Origin: Rhizobiaceae bacterium
Lineage (GTDB): Bacteria > Pseudomonadota > Alphaproteobacteria > Rhizobiales > Rhizobiaceae
DNA: 64,000 nucleotides
Assembly: GCA_017640615.1 (NCBI GenBank)
Contig: JAEPQK010000001.1
Location: 496,001-560,000 of the forward strand
Reading direction: 5' to 3'
This document shows, piece by piece, positions 16,968 through 26,660 of the stretch. The notes under the pieces are model-generated. The model saw only the letters and a list, made by a program, of their open reading frames with translations. It had not been told where the DNA came from and ran no database searches. Position numbers and translations under genes: made by a program. Position 1 is the stretch's first letter. Every line of letters begins with the position of its first letter.

Positions 16968-18685
16968 ACAAACGCGAAGAAACGCCATCTTCCGCTGGGC
17001 GCATTGCCGGTATGCCGGGTGCGCCGCGCAAATACGAACCGTACCCGCTCGTTGCCCTCAACGACCGTACCTGGCCCTCGAAGCGCATCGAGTCCGCGCC
17101 GGTGTGGTGTTCGGTCGACCTTCGCGACGGTAATCAGGCGCTGATCGATCCGATGGGGCATGACCGGAAGGCGCGTATGTTCGCGCTCCTGCTCGACATG
17201 GGCTTCAAGGAAATCGAAATCGGGTTTCCCTCGGCATCCCAGACCGATTTCGACTTTGCGCGCTGGTGCATCGAGGAAGGCGGTGTGCCTGCCGATGTGT
17301 CTTTGCAGGTGCTCGTTCAGTGTAGGCCTGAACTGATCACCCGCACCTTCGAGGCGCTGGATGGAGCAAATCGGCCGATTGTGCATTTCTACAACTCGAC
17401 CAGCGAGTTGCAGCGGCGCGTGGTGTTTGAAAAGGATGTCGCAGGCATCAAGCAGATTGCCACGGATGCCGCCAAGATGGTTGCCGACATGGCGGCGAAG
17501 GCGGGCGGCGGCTACCGCTTTGAGTACTCGCCTGAAAGCTTTACCGGAACGGAGCTCGAGGTAGCGCTCGAAATCTGCAACGCGGTCACGGAGATCATCG
17601 ATCCGACGCCGGAAAACAAGCTGATCCTCAATCTGCCGGCCACGGTCGAGATGTCGACACCGAATGTCCATGCCGACCAATTCGAATGGATGCACCGTAA
17701 TCTGGACCGGCGCGACAGCATCATTCTTTCGATCCATCCGCACAACGATCGGGGCACCGGCGTTGCAGCGACGGAGTTGGCCCTGATGGCCGGAGCGGAC
17801 CGCGTGGAGGGCACGCTGTTCGGCAATGGCGAACGTACCGGCAATGTCGATCTCGTTACGCTCGCGCTCAACATGTACACGCAGGGCATTGATCCAATGC
17901 TCGACTGCTCCGACATCAACCGGATCAAGGATGTCTATGAATACTGTAACCAGCTGCGCATCCCCGAGCGCCACCCCTATGTAGGCGAGCTGGTCTACAC
18001 GGCGTTCTCCGGCTCGCATCAGGATGCGATCAACAAGGGCATGAAAGCGATCCGCAAGGCCAACAAGCCGTTGTGGGAGGTGCCGTATCTGCCTATCGAT
18101 CCGCAGGATGTGGGACGCAGCTATGAGGCGATCATCCGCATCAATTCGCAATCCGGCAAAGGCGGTATCGCCTATGTTCTTCAAGCGGATTACGGCCTCA
18201 ATCTGCCGCGCAATCTGCAGGTCGAGTTCAGCCAGGTGATCCAGGCGATCACGGATGACGAAGGCCGCGAGCTGCCGGCAAAGCGCATCCATGACGAGTT
18301 TCTGCGAGCATATGTCGACCAGCCGCAGGCCCGGCTGAAGTTTGTCGATCATCAGACCTTCCCGGACGCCGCCGTTAAAGGCAGGCGCGCGGTTGAAGCG
18401 CAGATCGTCGACAACGGCGCGGAGATTACCATTTCCGGCGTCGGAACGGGTCCCATCGATGGGTTTGTCGACGCACTTTCCAAGCATATCGGCGTTGAAC
18501 TCTCGGTGGTCGACTATTCGGAGCATTCAATGCAGCGCGGCTCCAACGCGGCAGCTATCTGCTACATGGAGATGGAGCATCCGGGCGGGAAGCTTTTTGG
18601 TGTCGGCATCAACACCAACATCGTTGCCGCCTCGCTCGAAGCCGTGATGTCGGCTGCGAACCGCATCCTGATGCTTCAGGATTGA
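16964..18685 (+). CDS. leuA: 2-isopropylmalate synthase
   Basis: A 573-residue enzyme of the long (yeast/actinobacterial-type) LeuA form. It condenses acetyl-CoA with 2-ketoisovalerate in leucine synthesis. Visible blocks are VDLRDGNQALIDPM near the N-terminus, IHPHNDRGTGVAATELALMA (metal-binding His pair), GTLFGNGERTGNVDLVT, and a C-terminal LeuA regulatory domain (residues ~430-573) ending VMSAANRILMLQD, which would bind leucine for feedback control. It appears to stand alone, with the hydrolase gene 68 bp downstream. Confidence 0.95.
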   Translation: MNKREETPSSAGRIAGMPGAPRKYEPYPLVALNDRTWPSKRIESAPVWCSVDLRDGNQALIDPMGHDRKARMFALLLDMGFKEIEIGFPSASQTDFDFARWCIEEGGVPADVSLQVLVQCRPELITRTFEALDGANRPIVHFYNSTSELQRRVVFEKDVAGIKQIATDAAKMVADMAAKAGGGYRFEYSPESFTGTELEVALEICNAVTEIIDPTPENKLILNLPATVEMSTPNVHADQFEWMHRNLDRRDSIILSIHPHNDRGTGVAATELALMAGADRVEGTLFGNGERTGNVDLVTLALNMYTQGIDPMLDCSDINRIKDVYEYCNQLRIPERHPYVGELVYTAFSGSHQDAINKGMKAIRKANKPLWEVPYLPIDPQDVGRSYEAIIRINSQSGKGGIAYVLQADYGLNLPRNLQVEFSQVIQAITDDEGRELPAKRIHDEFLRAYVDQPQARLKFVDHQTFPDAAVKGRRAVEAQIVDNGAEITISGVGTGPIDGFVDALSKHIGVELSVVDYSEHSMQRGSNAAAICYMEMEHPGGKLFGVGINTNIVAASLEAVMSAANRILMLQD

Positions 18686-18753
18686 ACCGCAATGTTGCCG
18701 GCCTCGGAGACGGGGCCGGCCCAAATTCAGATCAAGGCGGGGATGGCGACGCA

Positions 18754-19506
18754 ATGAAATTGTTTGCGCTAGAAGCGGGCACCTCCGGCCCAACAGTCGT
18801 TTTGCTGCATGGCTTCGGCGGCAGTCACTCGGTCTGGGATGCCGTGGTTCCGCAGCTTGCTGAGCGGTGCCGTGTTCTCGCCTACGATCTGCCGGGCCAC
18901 CGCAATTCCCACCCATGGCCGGAGACGGGCAAGCCGAAAGTCGCGGTCGATGCCGTTCTGGCCGACTTGTCGAACCAGGGCATCGAACAGTTTCATGTGG
19001 CCGGTCACTCCATGGGTGGCGCAATTGCAATGCTGATGGCGCTCGAAGCGCCGCAACGAATTTCATCCATGTCGCTTTTTGCACCTGGCGGGTTCGGGTC
19101 AGAGATCAACGCCCGTCTGCTTGCAAGGTCAGCGGCAGCGACGACTTCTTCGGAGCTGCGCCCCACGCTGGAGGCGATGACAGGCTGGAGCACGCCTGTC
19201 GAAGACGAAACAGTGATGGCTCTCGCGACGTGGCGCGCGGTGGAGGGCCAATCGGATGCGTTGGTCGCGCTCTCTCGTTCGATCACCCGCGATGGGCGAC
19301 AGGGCGCCATTCCGCGCGAACGCATGGCCGAACTCGACATGCCGATATCGCTTGCCTGGGGAACCATCGATAACGTTCTGCCGGTGGCTCAGACCGCCGC
19401 ACTGCCGCCGCAATTCGCGCTGCACCTGCTTGAAGGCATCGGCCACATGTTGCCACAGGAAGTGCCTGATTTTGTTGCGCAATTGATCGCCAAGACCACT
19501 CGCTAA
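18754..19506 (+). CDS. Alpha/beta-hydrolase fold protein
   Basis: A 250-residue cytoplasmic hydrolase. It shows the oxyanion-hole motif LLHGFGG (near 16), the nucleophile elbow GHSMGG with Ser ~86, an acid near WGTIDNVLP, and the catalytic His in GIGHMLPQE. The overall pattern resembles AcoC/BioH-type esterases or the hydrolase half of acyltransferases; the substrate cannot be read. The ATG at 18754 is chosen since the upstream extension is short and lacks a ribosome site. Confidence 0.85.
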   Translation: MKLFALEAGTSGPTVVLLHGFGGSHSVWDAVVPQLAERCRVLAYDLPGHRNSHPWPETGKPKVAVDAVLADLSNQGIEQFHVAGHSMGGAIAMLMALEAPQRISSMSLFAPGGFGSEINARLLARSAAATTSSELRPTLEAMTGWSTPVEDETVMALATWRAVEGQSDALVALSRSITRDGRQGAIPRERMAELDMPISLAWGTIDNVLPVAQTAALPPQFALHLLEGIGHMLPQEVPDFVAQLIAKTTR

Positions 19507-19616
19507 CAGCCCTTTTTCGAGCCGCGTAAACCTTGTTGACGCACTGCACACACAGGGCTTCATCAATGTGCTAAGACTTTGTTTACCTTAGTAACTGGCT
19601 TCGGAATCTTAGGACC

Positions 19617-20243
19617 ATGAGTGACAACACCGAGAAGGTGATCGAACAGGACAATGTGCGGCGGTTGTCAGCGGCTATCATCGAGGTCAAATCGGCGCGC
19701 GCGGATAAGGAAGATGTCGTTCACGAAATTCGTGACCTGCAGCGCGCGCGGCTCGACATGCTGAAGCAGGAGCTTCAGGACGTCATTGAGGACGTGCCTG
19801 AAGACGACGAGACCTTCGATTTCGCGATTTCCTCAGGAACGCAGCCCCGTTTCTGGATCGACGCCGTCGCGCATGTCGGTATCGGGCGCGATCGGCGCAG
19901 TTATCGCTTCGTGCGGGAAACGCGGGCAGGGCGCGTTGTGTTGGCGGAATCGGAGAATATCGAGCCGATATCGGAGGCTGTAACGCGCTACGTTGCCGAG
20001 CGCATCGTGGAGCGCAAGCGTCAGCTCGAAGAGCCGGTCGACGGCGGCAATGCGACGCCCGAACCCACCGCAAATCTCCCTGTGGTTGCCGCAGAAGCCG
20101 AGACGCCGAAGCGCAATCGCGCAGGCGATGCGCTGTCCGGTTTGGCGCTGATCGTGATTGGCGTGCTTATCGGCGGCGGGATCACATTGGCGCTGCTGCG
20201 CGACCGCGTGCCGGAAATCGAGACGCTGTTCAGCCTGCGCTAG
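19617..20243 (+). CDS. Hypothetical protein with coiled coil and C-terminal anchor
   Basis: A 208-residue protein: a charged, probably coiled-coil N-terminal part (KVIEQDNVRRLSAAIIEVKS, DLQRARLDMLKQEL), a central globular segment with QPRFWIDAVAHVGIGRDRRS, a Pro-rich linker, and one C-terminal membrane helix (ALSGLALIVIGVLIGGGITLALL, broken here after 20 in print). The family is unknown to me. Its 3' end overlaps the convergent phosphoesterase gene by 14 bp. Confidence 0.75.
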   Translation: MSDNTEKVIEQDNVRRLSAAIIEVKSARADKEDVVHEIRDLQRARLDMLKQELQDVIEDVPEDDETFDFAISSGTQPRFWIDAVAHVGIGRDRRSYRFVRETRAGRVVLAESENIEPISEAVTRYVAERIVERKRQLEEPVDGGNATPEPTANLPVVAAEAETPKRNRAGDALSGLALIVIGVLIGGGITLALLRDRVPEIETLFSLR

Positions 20244-21138
20244 AAAGCACCTCCGACGAGATTGTGACAGGCTCGATCGCCGTGCCTTTCAGGCCACGGC
20301 GCTTGAGCGTGATTTTCCAGTCGCCGGGTTTGCCTTCGACATCGAACAGATTGTACTGCGCAGCGGGTTTGGAACTGCCCGGCCCCTGACCGGCCGCGGG
20401 CACGCCGATGACCGGCACGCGACCGTTCTTGCCCTTGATCCAGTGCGTCGTCGCCAGATGGGTGTGGCCATGGATCACAAGCTCCGCGCCCGCCTTGCGG
20501 ATGACCTTTTGAAAACGCCGAATACCAAAGAGGCGTTTGCGTGTGGCCGTGGCACCGCGCACTGGCGGGTGATGGATCATGACAACGCGGAAGAGCCCCT
20601 CCGCTTCAGTCGTCTCCAACAGTTCGGTCAGCCCTTTCGCCTGCTCGGAGGAGAATGAGCCGCTCGCCATGAATGGCGCGGTTGCAACGGCGGAGGACAC
20701 ACCTATCACCGCCAATGGCCCGCGCCGGTGCAGATATGGAAAGCCATGGCGCGTCGTGACCTTGGGGCTGAGGTCGGGTTTCATCCAGTCGGCCCAGGCG
20801 CGGCAAGCCCGACCGAGCGCGCCCGGTACATAGGCGTCGTGATTGCCCGGGACCACCGAAATGCCTTCAGCCGGCCCCAGCGATTGCAACCAGATACGGG
20901 CAAGCTCGAGCTCGGCATCGAGCGCCAGATTGACCAGATCGCCGGTGATCGCGACATGGTCGGGGTCGAACCCTTCCATGTCGGCCAGCAGGCGATCGGT
21001 CACGCCTTCGTGCAGCGAACGGCGCCGGTTGCGGTGCCAGTTGATGTAGCCGGTGATCCGCTTGGACGCGAGTTGGCGATAGGTTACACCGGGCAGCGGC
21101 CCAAGGTGGATGTCTGAGAGATGCGCGAGCCGGAACAT
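20230..21138 (-). CDS. Calcineurin-like metallophosphoesterase
   Basis: A 302-residue protein with all metal-binding motifs of the family: LSDIHLG at residues 7-13, GDLVN near 67, GNHD near 98, HHPPVRG and GHTHLATTHW. Members hydrolyse phosphomono- or diesters such as cyclic nucleotides or UDP-linked lipids; the substrate here is open. The gene is convergent with the anchored protein upstream and divergent from the NUDIX gene. Confidence 0.9.
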   Translation of the reverse strand: MFRLAHLSDIHLGPLPGVTYRQLASKRITGYINWHRNRRRSLHEGVTDRLLADMEGFDPDHVAITGDLVNLALDAELELARIWLQSLGPAEGISVVPGNHDAYVPGALGRACRAWADWMKPDLSPKVTTRHGFPYLHRRGPLAVIGVSSAVATAPFMASGSFSSEQAKGLTELLETTEAEGLFRVVMIHHPPVRGATATRKRLFGIRRFQKVIRKAGAELVIHGHTHLATTHWIKGKNGRVPVIGVPAAGQGPGSSKPAAQYNLFDVEGKPGDWKITLKRRGLKGTAIEPVTISSEVLSSAG

Positions 21139-21205
21139 ATGTCCTTTCTAGTCACAGAACAGGCAAACTCAATCCGTTCCTGCCGTTTCGGCGTTGCGTG
21201 CGCTC

Positions 21206-21703
21206 ATGAATGACGACGGTTCGCCGGAGCCGCGCCAGAGCGGCTGGCCCGGATTGCGGCGCAAGCTCTTTCATCTGCTGTTTCTCTTCCGCAGGCCGAT
21301 GACGCTCGGTGTGCGCGCGGTGGTTTACGACCGCGCGTTCAACAGTGTTTTTCTGATCCGCCACACTTATGTGCCCGGCTTACAGCTTCCCGGCGGCGGG
21401 GTGGAAACCGGCGAAACGGCGCTTCAGGCGCTGGAGCGCGAGTTGCACGAAGAGGGCAACATCCGGCTCACAGCATCGCCCAAGTTGCGTTCAGTTCACT
21501 TCAATCGGCATGCCAGCAAGCGTGACCATGTGATGCTTTACCTGGTCACGGAGTTCGAGCAGGAGACCGCCAAGACGCCCGATTATGAAATCGCCGAGGC
21601 AGGCTTTTTTCCGGTCGATGATCTGCCGGAAGACACAACCGTTGGAACGCGCCGGCGCATTGCCGAGATGCTCGCCGGCGCGGACGTGTCGCCTTACTGG
21701 TAA
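21206..21703 (+). CDS. NUDIX hydrolase
   Basis: A 165-residue protein with a full Nudix box, GGGVETGETALQALERELHE followed by EG (Gx5Ex7REUxEExG), near residues 68-90. NUDIX enzymes hydrolyse nucleoside diphosphates linked to other groups using Mg2+. Starts at 21206 (ATG); a TTG four codons upstream is less likely. It is divergent from the phosphoesterase, with 67 bp between their starts. Confidence 0.9.
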   Translation: MNDDGSPEPRQSGWPGLRRKLFHLLFLFRRPMTLGVRAVVYDRAFNSVFLIRHTYVPGLQLPGGGVETGETALQALERELHEEGNIRLTASPKLRSVHFNRHASKRDHVMLYLVTEFEQETAKTPDYEIAEAGFFPVDDLPEDTTVGTRRRIAEMLAGADVSPYW

Positions 21704-21784
21704 CGCGCGATAACGCCGATTTGAGCTAAATGCCACGGGACAGTCTCAATTGCGAAACTAAATGTGGTTTCGGGAGATTGTGCC

Positions 21785-21955
21785 TTGGAACACATCATTG
21801 TCGATCTGAATAAAGCGAAGCGGACGGTCGTTCTGTGGACGCCTTGGGGCCCAGTTCCGGTTGAGAACAAATCAACCAGAACCAAGCGCTCCCCAAATGC
21901 CGCGCGGCGAAAGAACCGGCGTCGCCAGGAGGCCGAACCGGCTATTTCGCACTAA
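21785..21955 (+). CDS. Possible small basic protein
   Basis: A 56-codon frame from a TTG preceded by GGGAG at 21772-21776. It reads EHIIVDLNKAKRTVVLWTPW and ends in an Arg-rich tail (ARRKNRRRQEAE). No family is recognised, and the non-ATG start makes it uncertain. Otherwise the 260-bp gap between the NUDIX and glutathione transferase genes shows nothing. Confidence 0.3.
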   Translation: MEHIIVDLNKAKRTVVLWTPWGPVPVENKSTRTKRSPNAARRKNRRRQEAEPAISH

Positions 21956-21964
21956 CGCTTCGGC

Positions 21965-22954
21965 TCAGGCAGCCGCCTTGAGGCGCGCCCTGTCGTGTGG
22001 GGCGTTGAAGTCGAGCTCCGGGCCCAGCGGCACTATGCGCGTCGGGTTCACGCTCTCATGGCTTGCATAGTAGTGGTGCTTGATGTGCTGCATATTCACC
22101 GTCTCGGCGATGCCCGGCATCTGGTAAAGTTCGAGCAGATAATTTGAGAGGTTCGGGAAGTCGCCGATCCGCTGCCGGTTGCACTTGAAGTGCGAGTAGT
22201 AGACGGCATCGAACCGCACCAGCGTTGTGAATAGCCGCCAATCGGCTTCCGTCAGAGTATCACCCACTAAATAGCGGCCGGCCGCAAGTCTGCCTTCGAC
22301 CACATCCAGGGCCTTGAAAAGCTCGCCATAGGCCTCCTCATAGGCTTCCTGTGTTGTCGCGAAGCCAGTGCGATAAACGCCATTGTTAATCGCGCCATAG
22401 ACGAGATCGTTGATTTCATCGATTTCCGGCCGCAGCGGCTCGGGGTAGAAATCGAGCGAAGCGTCGCCCCATTCGTCGAATGCGGTGTTGAGCATTCGGA
22501 TAATCTCGGAGGATTCGTTGGAAACGATCGTTTCCTGCTTGCGGTCCCAGAGCACAGGCACTGTGACCCGGCCGGAATACTCAGGATCGGCCTTCGTATA
22601 GATCTGGTGCAGGAATTTGTTGCCGTAGAGCGTATCGCCCGTTGCGCCGTCACCCTCTTCGAATGTCCAGCCATCCTCGCCCATGAAGTGGTGAACCACT
22701 GAAACGGAAATAATGTCTTCCAGCTTCTTCAGCTTGCGGAAGATCAGTGTGCGATGCGCCCAAGGGCAGGCATAGGAAACGTAAAGATGGTAGCGGCCGG
22801 GTTCGGCTTTGAAGCCGCGTTCCCGGCCTTCGGCCGGTTGGCCGTCCGCAGTGACCCAGTCACGCCATTGAGACTGCGAACGCACAAAGCGGCCGCCGCT
22901 CTTTTTTGTGTTGAACCAGCCTTTTTGCCATACGCCGTCTACGAGCATGCCCAT
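21965..22954 (-). CDS. Glutathione S-transferase, glutathionyl-hydroquinone reductase type
   Basis: A 329-residue protein of the Xi/omega-like class (YqjG type): thioredoxin-fold N-terminal part with the catalytic cysteine in YVSYACPWAHRT (Cys 63), then the long all-helical C-terminal part (NNGVYRTGFATTQEAYEEA). These cytoplasmic enzymes reduce glutathionyl-hydroquinones with glutathione. AGGA lies about 10 bases before the ATG at 22954, which is chosen over an upstream extension. Confidence 0.9.
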   Translation of the reverse strand: MGMLVDGVWQKGWFNTKKSGGRFVRSQSQWRDWVTADGQPAEGRERGFKAEPGRYHLYVSYACPWAHRTLIFRKLKKLEDIISVSVVHHFMGEDGWTFEEGDGATGDTLYGNKFLHQIYTKADPEYSGRVTVPVLWDRKQETIVSNESSEIIRMLNTAFDEWGDASLDFYPEPLRPEIDEINDLVYGAINNGVYRTGFATTQEAYEEAYGELFKALDVVEGRLAAGRYLVGDTLTEADWRLFTTLVRFDAVYYSHFKCNRQRIGDFPNLSNYLLELYQMPGIAETVNMQHIKHHYYASHESVNPTRIVPLGPELDFNAPHDRARLKAAA

Positions 22955-23235
22955 GATAATCGTCCTTTCGTTGGCAACCGATGTAGGGGAGGCGGGACGC
23001 TGACGGAAGGCGCGCGCAGGTAAACTGACCGTCAACCGGATCGCGTGTTCAGTATGTTGCCAGGTTCAGATTGTGCGGGGTCGGAAACGGTGATAATCAC
23101 GCTTCGCTCGGTTTCCGGGGGACAGAATGAGCATCGCGAGAAGCTTCCAGCGACGACGAATGGGTGACCGCGCCTGAGGGCGCGAAAGAGCACGCGCGCC
23201 TTGCGCAATCCCTATTCGCGAACGGAAGCACTGCG

Positions 23236-23748
23236 ATGAGCACTACGGATATCGTGTATCTGCCGGAAGACCCGGCCCATGACCCCGCAATCGAAGAGAT
23301 CAACGCAGAGGCCTTTGGTCCGGGTCGCTATACCCGTGCGGCATATCGCATCCGTGAGGGCGGGCCGCATGATGCCGCGCTGTCCTTCGTGGCGGTAACC
23401 GCTGCCGGCGAGGTGGTCGGCTCGGTTCGTATGACGCATGTTTCGGCGGGAGCCGGCAGCGCGCTGCTGCTCGGTCCGCTCGCGGTGCGCCCTCAATTCA
23501 AGAATGTCGGCATCGGGCGCAGGCTTGTGAAATTGGCTATTGAAGCCGCGGCCGCAGCGGGGCCGGGCGCGGTGCTTCTGGTCGGAGACGCGCCCTATTA
23601 CGGCCCGCTCGGTTTCGCCAGGCTGCCGCCCGGACAAATCGTCATGCCTGGCCCCGTCGATCCGCATCGCATGCTTGGCCTGGAGCTGGCCGAAGGCGCG
23701 CTGGCAAAGCTCGCAGGCCCGCTGGTTCACCGCGACATGGCGGCCTAG
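23236..23748 (+). CDS. GNAT-family N-acetyltransferase
   Basis: A 170-residue protein with the acetyl-CoA binding segment LGPLAVRPQFKNVGIGRRLV (near 77-96) and GFARLPPGQIVMPGPVD in the C-terminal part, the pattern of the YhbS-like subgroup. The acceptor substrate is unknown. The start at 23236 gives a normal length; the frame extends upstream to 23164 without a better ribosome site. Its last 4 bases overlap the convergent GMC oxidoreductase gene. Confidence 0.85.
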   Translation: MSTTDIVYLPEDPAHDPAIEEINAEAFGPGRYTRAAYRIREGGPHDAALSFVAVTAAGEVVGSVRMTHVSAGAGSALLLGPLAVRPQFKNVGIGRRLVKLAIEAAAAAGPGAVLLVGDAPYYGPLGFARLPPGQIVMPGPVDPHRMLGLELAEGALAKLAGPLVHRDMAA

Positions 23749-25361
23749 CGCGCATCCTCCAGCACAAGATCGGCGCCCTTGGCGCCGACCGCGATCGCGG
23801 TCGCGTTGGTGTTGGCGCTGATGATTGTCGGGAAAACGGAAGCGTCGATCACGCGCAGCCCGTCAACGCCATGCACCCGCAGGCGGGGATCGACGACCGA
23901 CTGAGCGGCGTCGGGGCCCATGCGGCATGTGGAAACCGGATGATATACAGTGCCGGAGCGGCGGCGGAAATCGTCTGTCAGTTCCTCATCCGAGGCGCAG
24001 ATGCTGCCCGGCAGAACTTCTTCGACCGTCAGTTCGGCGAGTGCCGGTTGCGAAGCAATGCGGCGCAGGAATTTCACCGCCGCCAGCATCTCCTCTACGT
24101 CGTGATCGGTAGAAAAAGCGTTGGCGACGATGCGCGGCGGTGCTGTTGGATCGGCCGAGCGGATATGGATTGAGCCGCGGCTTGTCGGCCGGCAGTTGGA
24201 CAGGCCGATCGAATATCCCGGCCAGGGATCGGGCGTGAGGATCGGCCGCTCGCCTGGCTTCGGAATGACGGTCGAAAACGCCTGGAAATAGAGCTGCATG
24301 TTCGGATGCGGCTTGTCTGGACTGGTGCGGAAAAACCCGCCACCCTGATTGATGCCCATCGACAGCGGCCCGGTTCCGAGCAGCAGATAGCGGCTACCGA
24401 CGGCGAGCTTGCCCCACCATGGCCGCAGCATCTGATTGAGCGTCGGCACCCGTGCCTTCCAGGTGTAGTTGATGCCTATGTGATCGGCGAGATTATTGCC
24501 GACATGCTTGTTCGCATGCAGCGTTTCGATGCCGAGCGGCGCCAGCACGTCCGGATCGCCGATGCCGGAGAGCTCCAGCAGCTGCGGCGAATTAACCGAG
24601 CCGCCGCACAGGATCACCTCGCACCGCGCCTTTGCGGAGAAGCTTCGGTTTGCGATGCGGTACTCGATGCCGGTGGCGCGTTTGCCGTCGAAGCGGATTT
24701 TCGTTGCCAACGCGTTGGTGACCAGCTTCAGGTTGGGCCGCCTCAACGCCGGCCGTAAGAAGGCGCGCGCCGACGACATGCGGCGGCCGCCCTTGGTGCT
24801 GATCTGGTAGATGCCCGCGGTTTCGGCGTCGGCGCAGCTCAGATTGCCGGAAAGCGAAAGTCCCGTTTGCTCGGCGGCCTTGAGATAGCTGCGCACAAGC
24901 GGGTGAACGAAAGGCGTGATATCGCTCACGTGAACCGGGCCGCCCTGGCCCCGCAGTTCGTCACCGCCGAGCTGATCGTGCTCAATCGACCGGAACACCG
25001 GCAGCAGGTCGTCGAAACCCCAGCCGATGTTGCCGGCGTCTCGCCAGCCGTCATAGTCGGCCCGCTGCCCTCTGATCCAGACCATCGCATTGATGGAGCT
25101 CGATCCGCCAAGCAGTTTCCCGCGCGGCCACCAGTCGGCATTGCCTGCAAGGCCGGGATCAGGCTCGGCCTGATAGCGCCAATTGATGCGGGCGTCGAAA
25201 AAGGTCTTGCCGTATCCGAGCGGCATCTGGACGAAGAACCGCCGGTCGGTGCCGCCGGCTTCGAGTAGCAGCACGGAATAGCGACCGTTCGCCGTCAGCT
25301 TGTTGGCCACCACGCAGCCGGCCGAGCCGGCACCGACCACGATGAAATCAAACTCCTGCAT
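23745..25361 (-). CDS. GMC-family FAD oxidoreductase (choline dehydrogenase-like)
   Basis: A 538-residue flavoenzyme: Rossmann motif FIVVGAGSAGCVVANKL at residues 5-21, GMC signature GGSSSINAMVWIRGQRADYD, second signature GSVNSPQLLELSGIGD, and the catalytic His region GTVYHPVSTCRMGPD. It oxidises an alcohol such as choline or a similar compound; no betaine aldehyde dehydrogenase or betI is beside it, so the choline assignment is not supported by context. ATG at 25361 is preferred over a TTG four codons upstream. Confidence 0.9.
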   Translation of the reverse strand: MQEFDFIVVGAGSAGCVVANKLTANGRYSVLLLEAGGTDRRFFVQMPLGYGKTFFDARINWRYQAEPDPGLAGNADWWPRGKLLGGSSSINAMVWIRGQRADYDGWRDAGNIGWGFDDLLPVFRSIEHDQLGGDELRGQGGPVHVSDITPFVHPLVRSYLKAAEQTGLSLSGNLSCADAETAGIYQISTKGGRRMSSARAFLRPALRRPNLKLVTNALATKIRFDGKRATGIEYRIANRSFSAKARCEVILCGGSVNSPQLLELSGIGDPDVLAPLGIETLHANKHVGNNLADHIGINYTWKARVPTLNQMLRPWWGKLAVGSRYLLLGTGPLSMGINQGGGFFRTSPDKPHPNMQLYFQAFSTVIPKPGERPILTPDPWPGYSIGLSNCRPTSRGSIHIRSADPTAPPRIVANAFSTDHDVEEMLAAVKFLRRIASQPALAELTVEEVLPGSICASDEELTDDFRRRSGTVYHPVSTCRMGPDAAQSVVDPRLRVHGVDGLRVIDASVFPTIISANTNATAIAVGAKGADLVLEDAR

Positions 25362-25546
25362 GGCAGCCGACAACAGTTCCCCAATTTGCCGACCTTAGCG
25401 CCCGCATGGCCGACGCGTCACCGCATCTTTCCGTCACCGCCTGTGAATATTTCGACTGTTTGGCGCGCATGCTGCGCACGCGTTCTTCAAATCCGCTAAG
25501 GGATATTGTGAACGCTGCCGCCAATAGCTGCGAAAGGGGAAGCTGC

Positions 25547-25936
25547 ATGAGTGCCGAAGCCGAAACGCCGATCGGAGATCTGACGCTGCGCACGCTCGCC
25601 ATGCCGGCCGATGCCAATGCCGCCGGCGATATTTTCGGCGGCTGGGTGATGGCACAGATGGACCTCGCCTGCGGCATCCGAGCCGCGGAGCGCGCCAAGG
25701 GGCGCGTAGTAACAGCGGCGGTGAAGGAAATGTCTTTCGCCAAAGCGATGAAAGTCGGTGATACGCTTGGCGTCTATATCAGCATCACTCGCATTGGCCG
25801 CACCTCGATGACGCTGCGGGTGGAAGCCTGGGCGCAGCGCTACCTTTCCGACCTGATGGAGCGCGTGACACATGCCGATTTCATCATGGTCGCGCTCGAC
25901 GGCAACGGAAAACCCAAGGAAATCCCTGCCGAATAG
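25547..25936 (+). CDS. Acyl-CoA thioesterase (hotdog fold, YciA-like)
   Basis: A 129-residue single-hotdog thioesterase. The motif MPADANAAGDIFGGWVMAQM with the following DLA is the catalytic helix region of the YciA/acyl-CoA hydrolase family, followed by VTAAVKEMSFAKAMKVGD. It releases fatty acids from acyl-CoA. AGGGGAAG about 10 bases before the ATG at 25547 supports this start. It is divergent from the GMC gene. Confidence 0.9.
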   Translation: MSAEAETPIGDLTLRTLAMPADANAAGDIFGGWVMAQMDLACGIRAAERAKGRVVTAAVKEMSFAKAMKVGDTLGVYISITRIGRTSMTLRVEAWAQRYLSDLMERVTHADFIMVALDGNGKPKEIPAE

Positions 25937-26051
25937 CGGTGTCGGGCGGTTGCCCATTCGTTGACTCACTGTCAACCGATGGTCCTGTTGTTCGTCAGCG
26001 GCTTTGTTTCCATTTGCGATCCCAGAACGGAACCAAACAAGGAAACAGCCA

Positions 26052-26651
26052 ATGTCCAAACCAAAGATTGCGATCGTCGTCGGCTCAACCAGACCGGGAC
26101 GCTTCGCCGACCATCCCGCGCAATGGATCATGGACCGCGCCAAGGCGAAGGGTGATTTCGACCTCGAGCTCGTCGATCTGCGCGATTTCAACCTGCCGCT
26201 CTTCGACGAGAGCATGTCGCCGGCCTACGGACCGGTCGAAAGCGAGGCCGCAAAGGTCTGGCAGGACAAGGTTGCAGAATTCGACGGCTTTATCTTCACC
26301 GCGGCCGAATATAATCGCGGACCGACCGGTGTCTTGAAAAACGCGCTCGACTACGCCTACCAGCAGTGGAACGGCAAGACCGCCGCCTTTGTGGGCTATG
26401 GCGGGGTGGGCGGTGCGCGCGCGATCGAGCAGCTGCGGCTGAACGCGATCGAACTGCAGATGGCGCCCATCCGAAACGCCGTACACATCATGTTTCCGGT
26501 CTATATGGACGTGGTGAAAAACGGCAAGAAGCTCAGCGACTTCGACTTTCTCAATGAAGGCGCCGACGGAATGCTGGATCAGCTCGCCTGGTGGACCTCG
26601 GCGCTCAAGACCGCGCGCGAGGCTGACACCGCGACCGCGAAGGCCGCGTAA
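26052..26651 (+). CDS. NADPH-dependent FMN reductase
   Basis: A 199-residue flavodoxin-like reductase: phosphate-binding loop VVGSTRPGR at residues 9-17, then FIFTAAEYNRGPTGVLKNAL with DY and VGYGGVGGARAIEQLR. Such enzymes reduce FMN, quinones or azo compounds with NADPH. AAGGAAA precedes the ATG at 26052. It is convergent with the CBS/HlyC gene. Confidence 0.9.
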   Translation: MSKPKIAIVVGSTRPGRFADHPAQWIMDRAKAKGDFDLELVDLRDFNLPLFDESMSPAYGPVESEAAKVWQDKVAEFDGFIFTAAEYNRGPTGVLKNALDYAYQQWNGKTAAFVGYGGVGGARAIEQLRLNAIELQMAPIRNAVHIMFPVYMDVVKNGKKLSDFDFLNEGADGMLDQLAWWTSALKTAREADTATAKAA

Positions 26652-26660
26652 CCCCAGCGA

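Noticed and set aside
21150..21180. EcfG-like promoter on the minus strand before the phosphoesterase
   Set aside because: GGAAC is present, but the GTT is only 15 bases away, 2 short of the spacing used by EcfG, so it was not called.
23085..23125. GGAAAC/GTTTCC inverted repeat as an operator
   Set aside because: Short arms with a 22-base gap, distant from either neighbouring start; likely chance.
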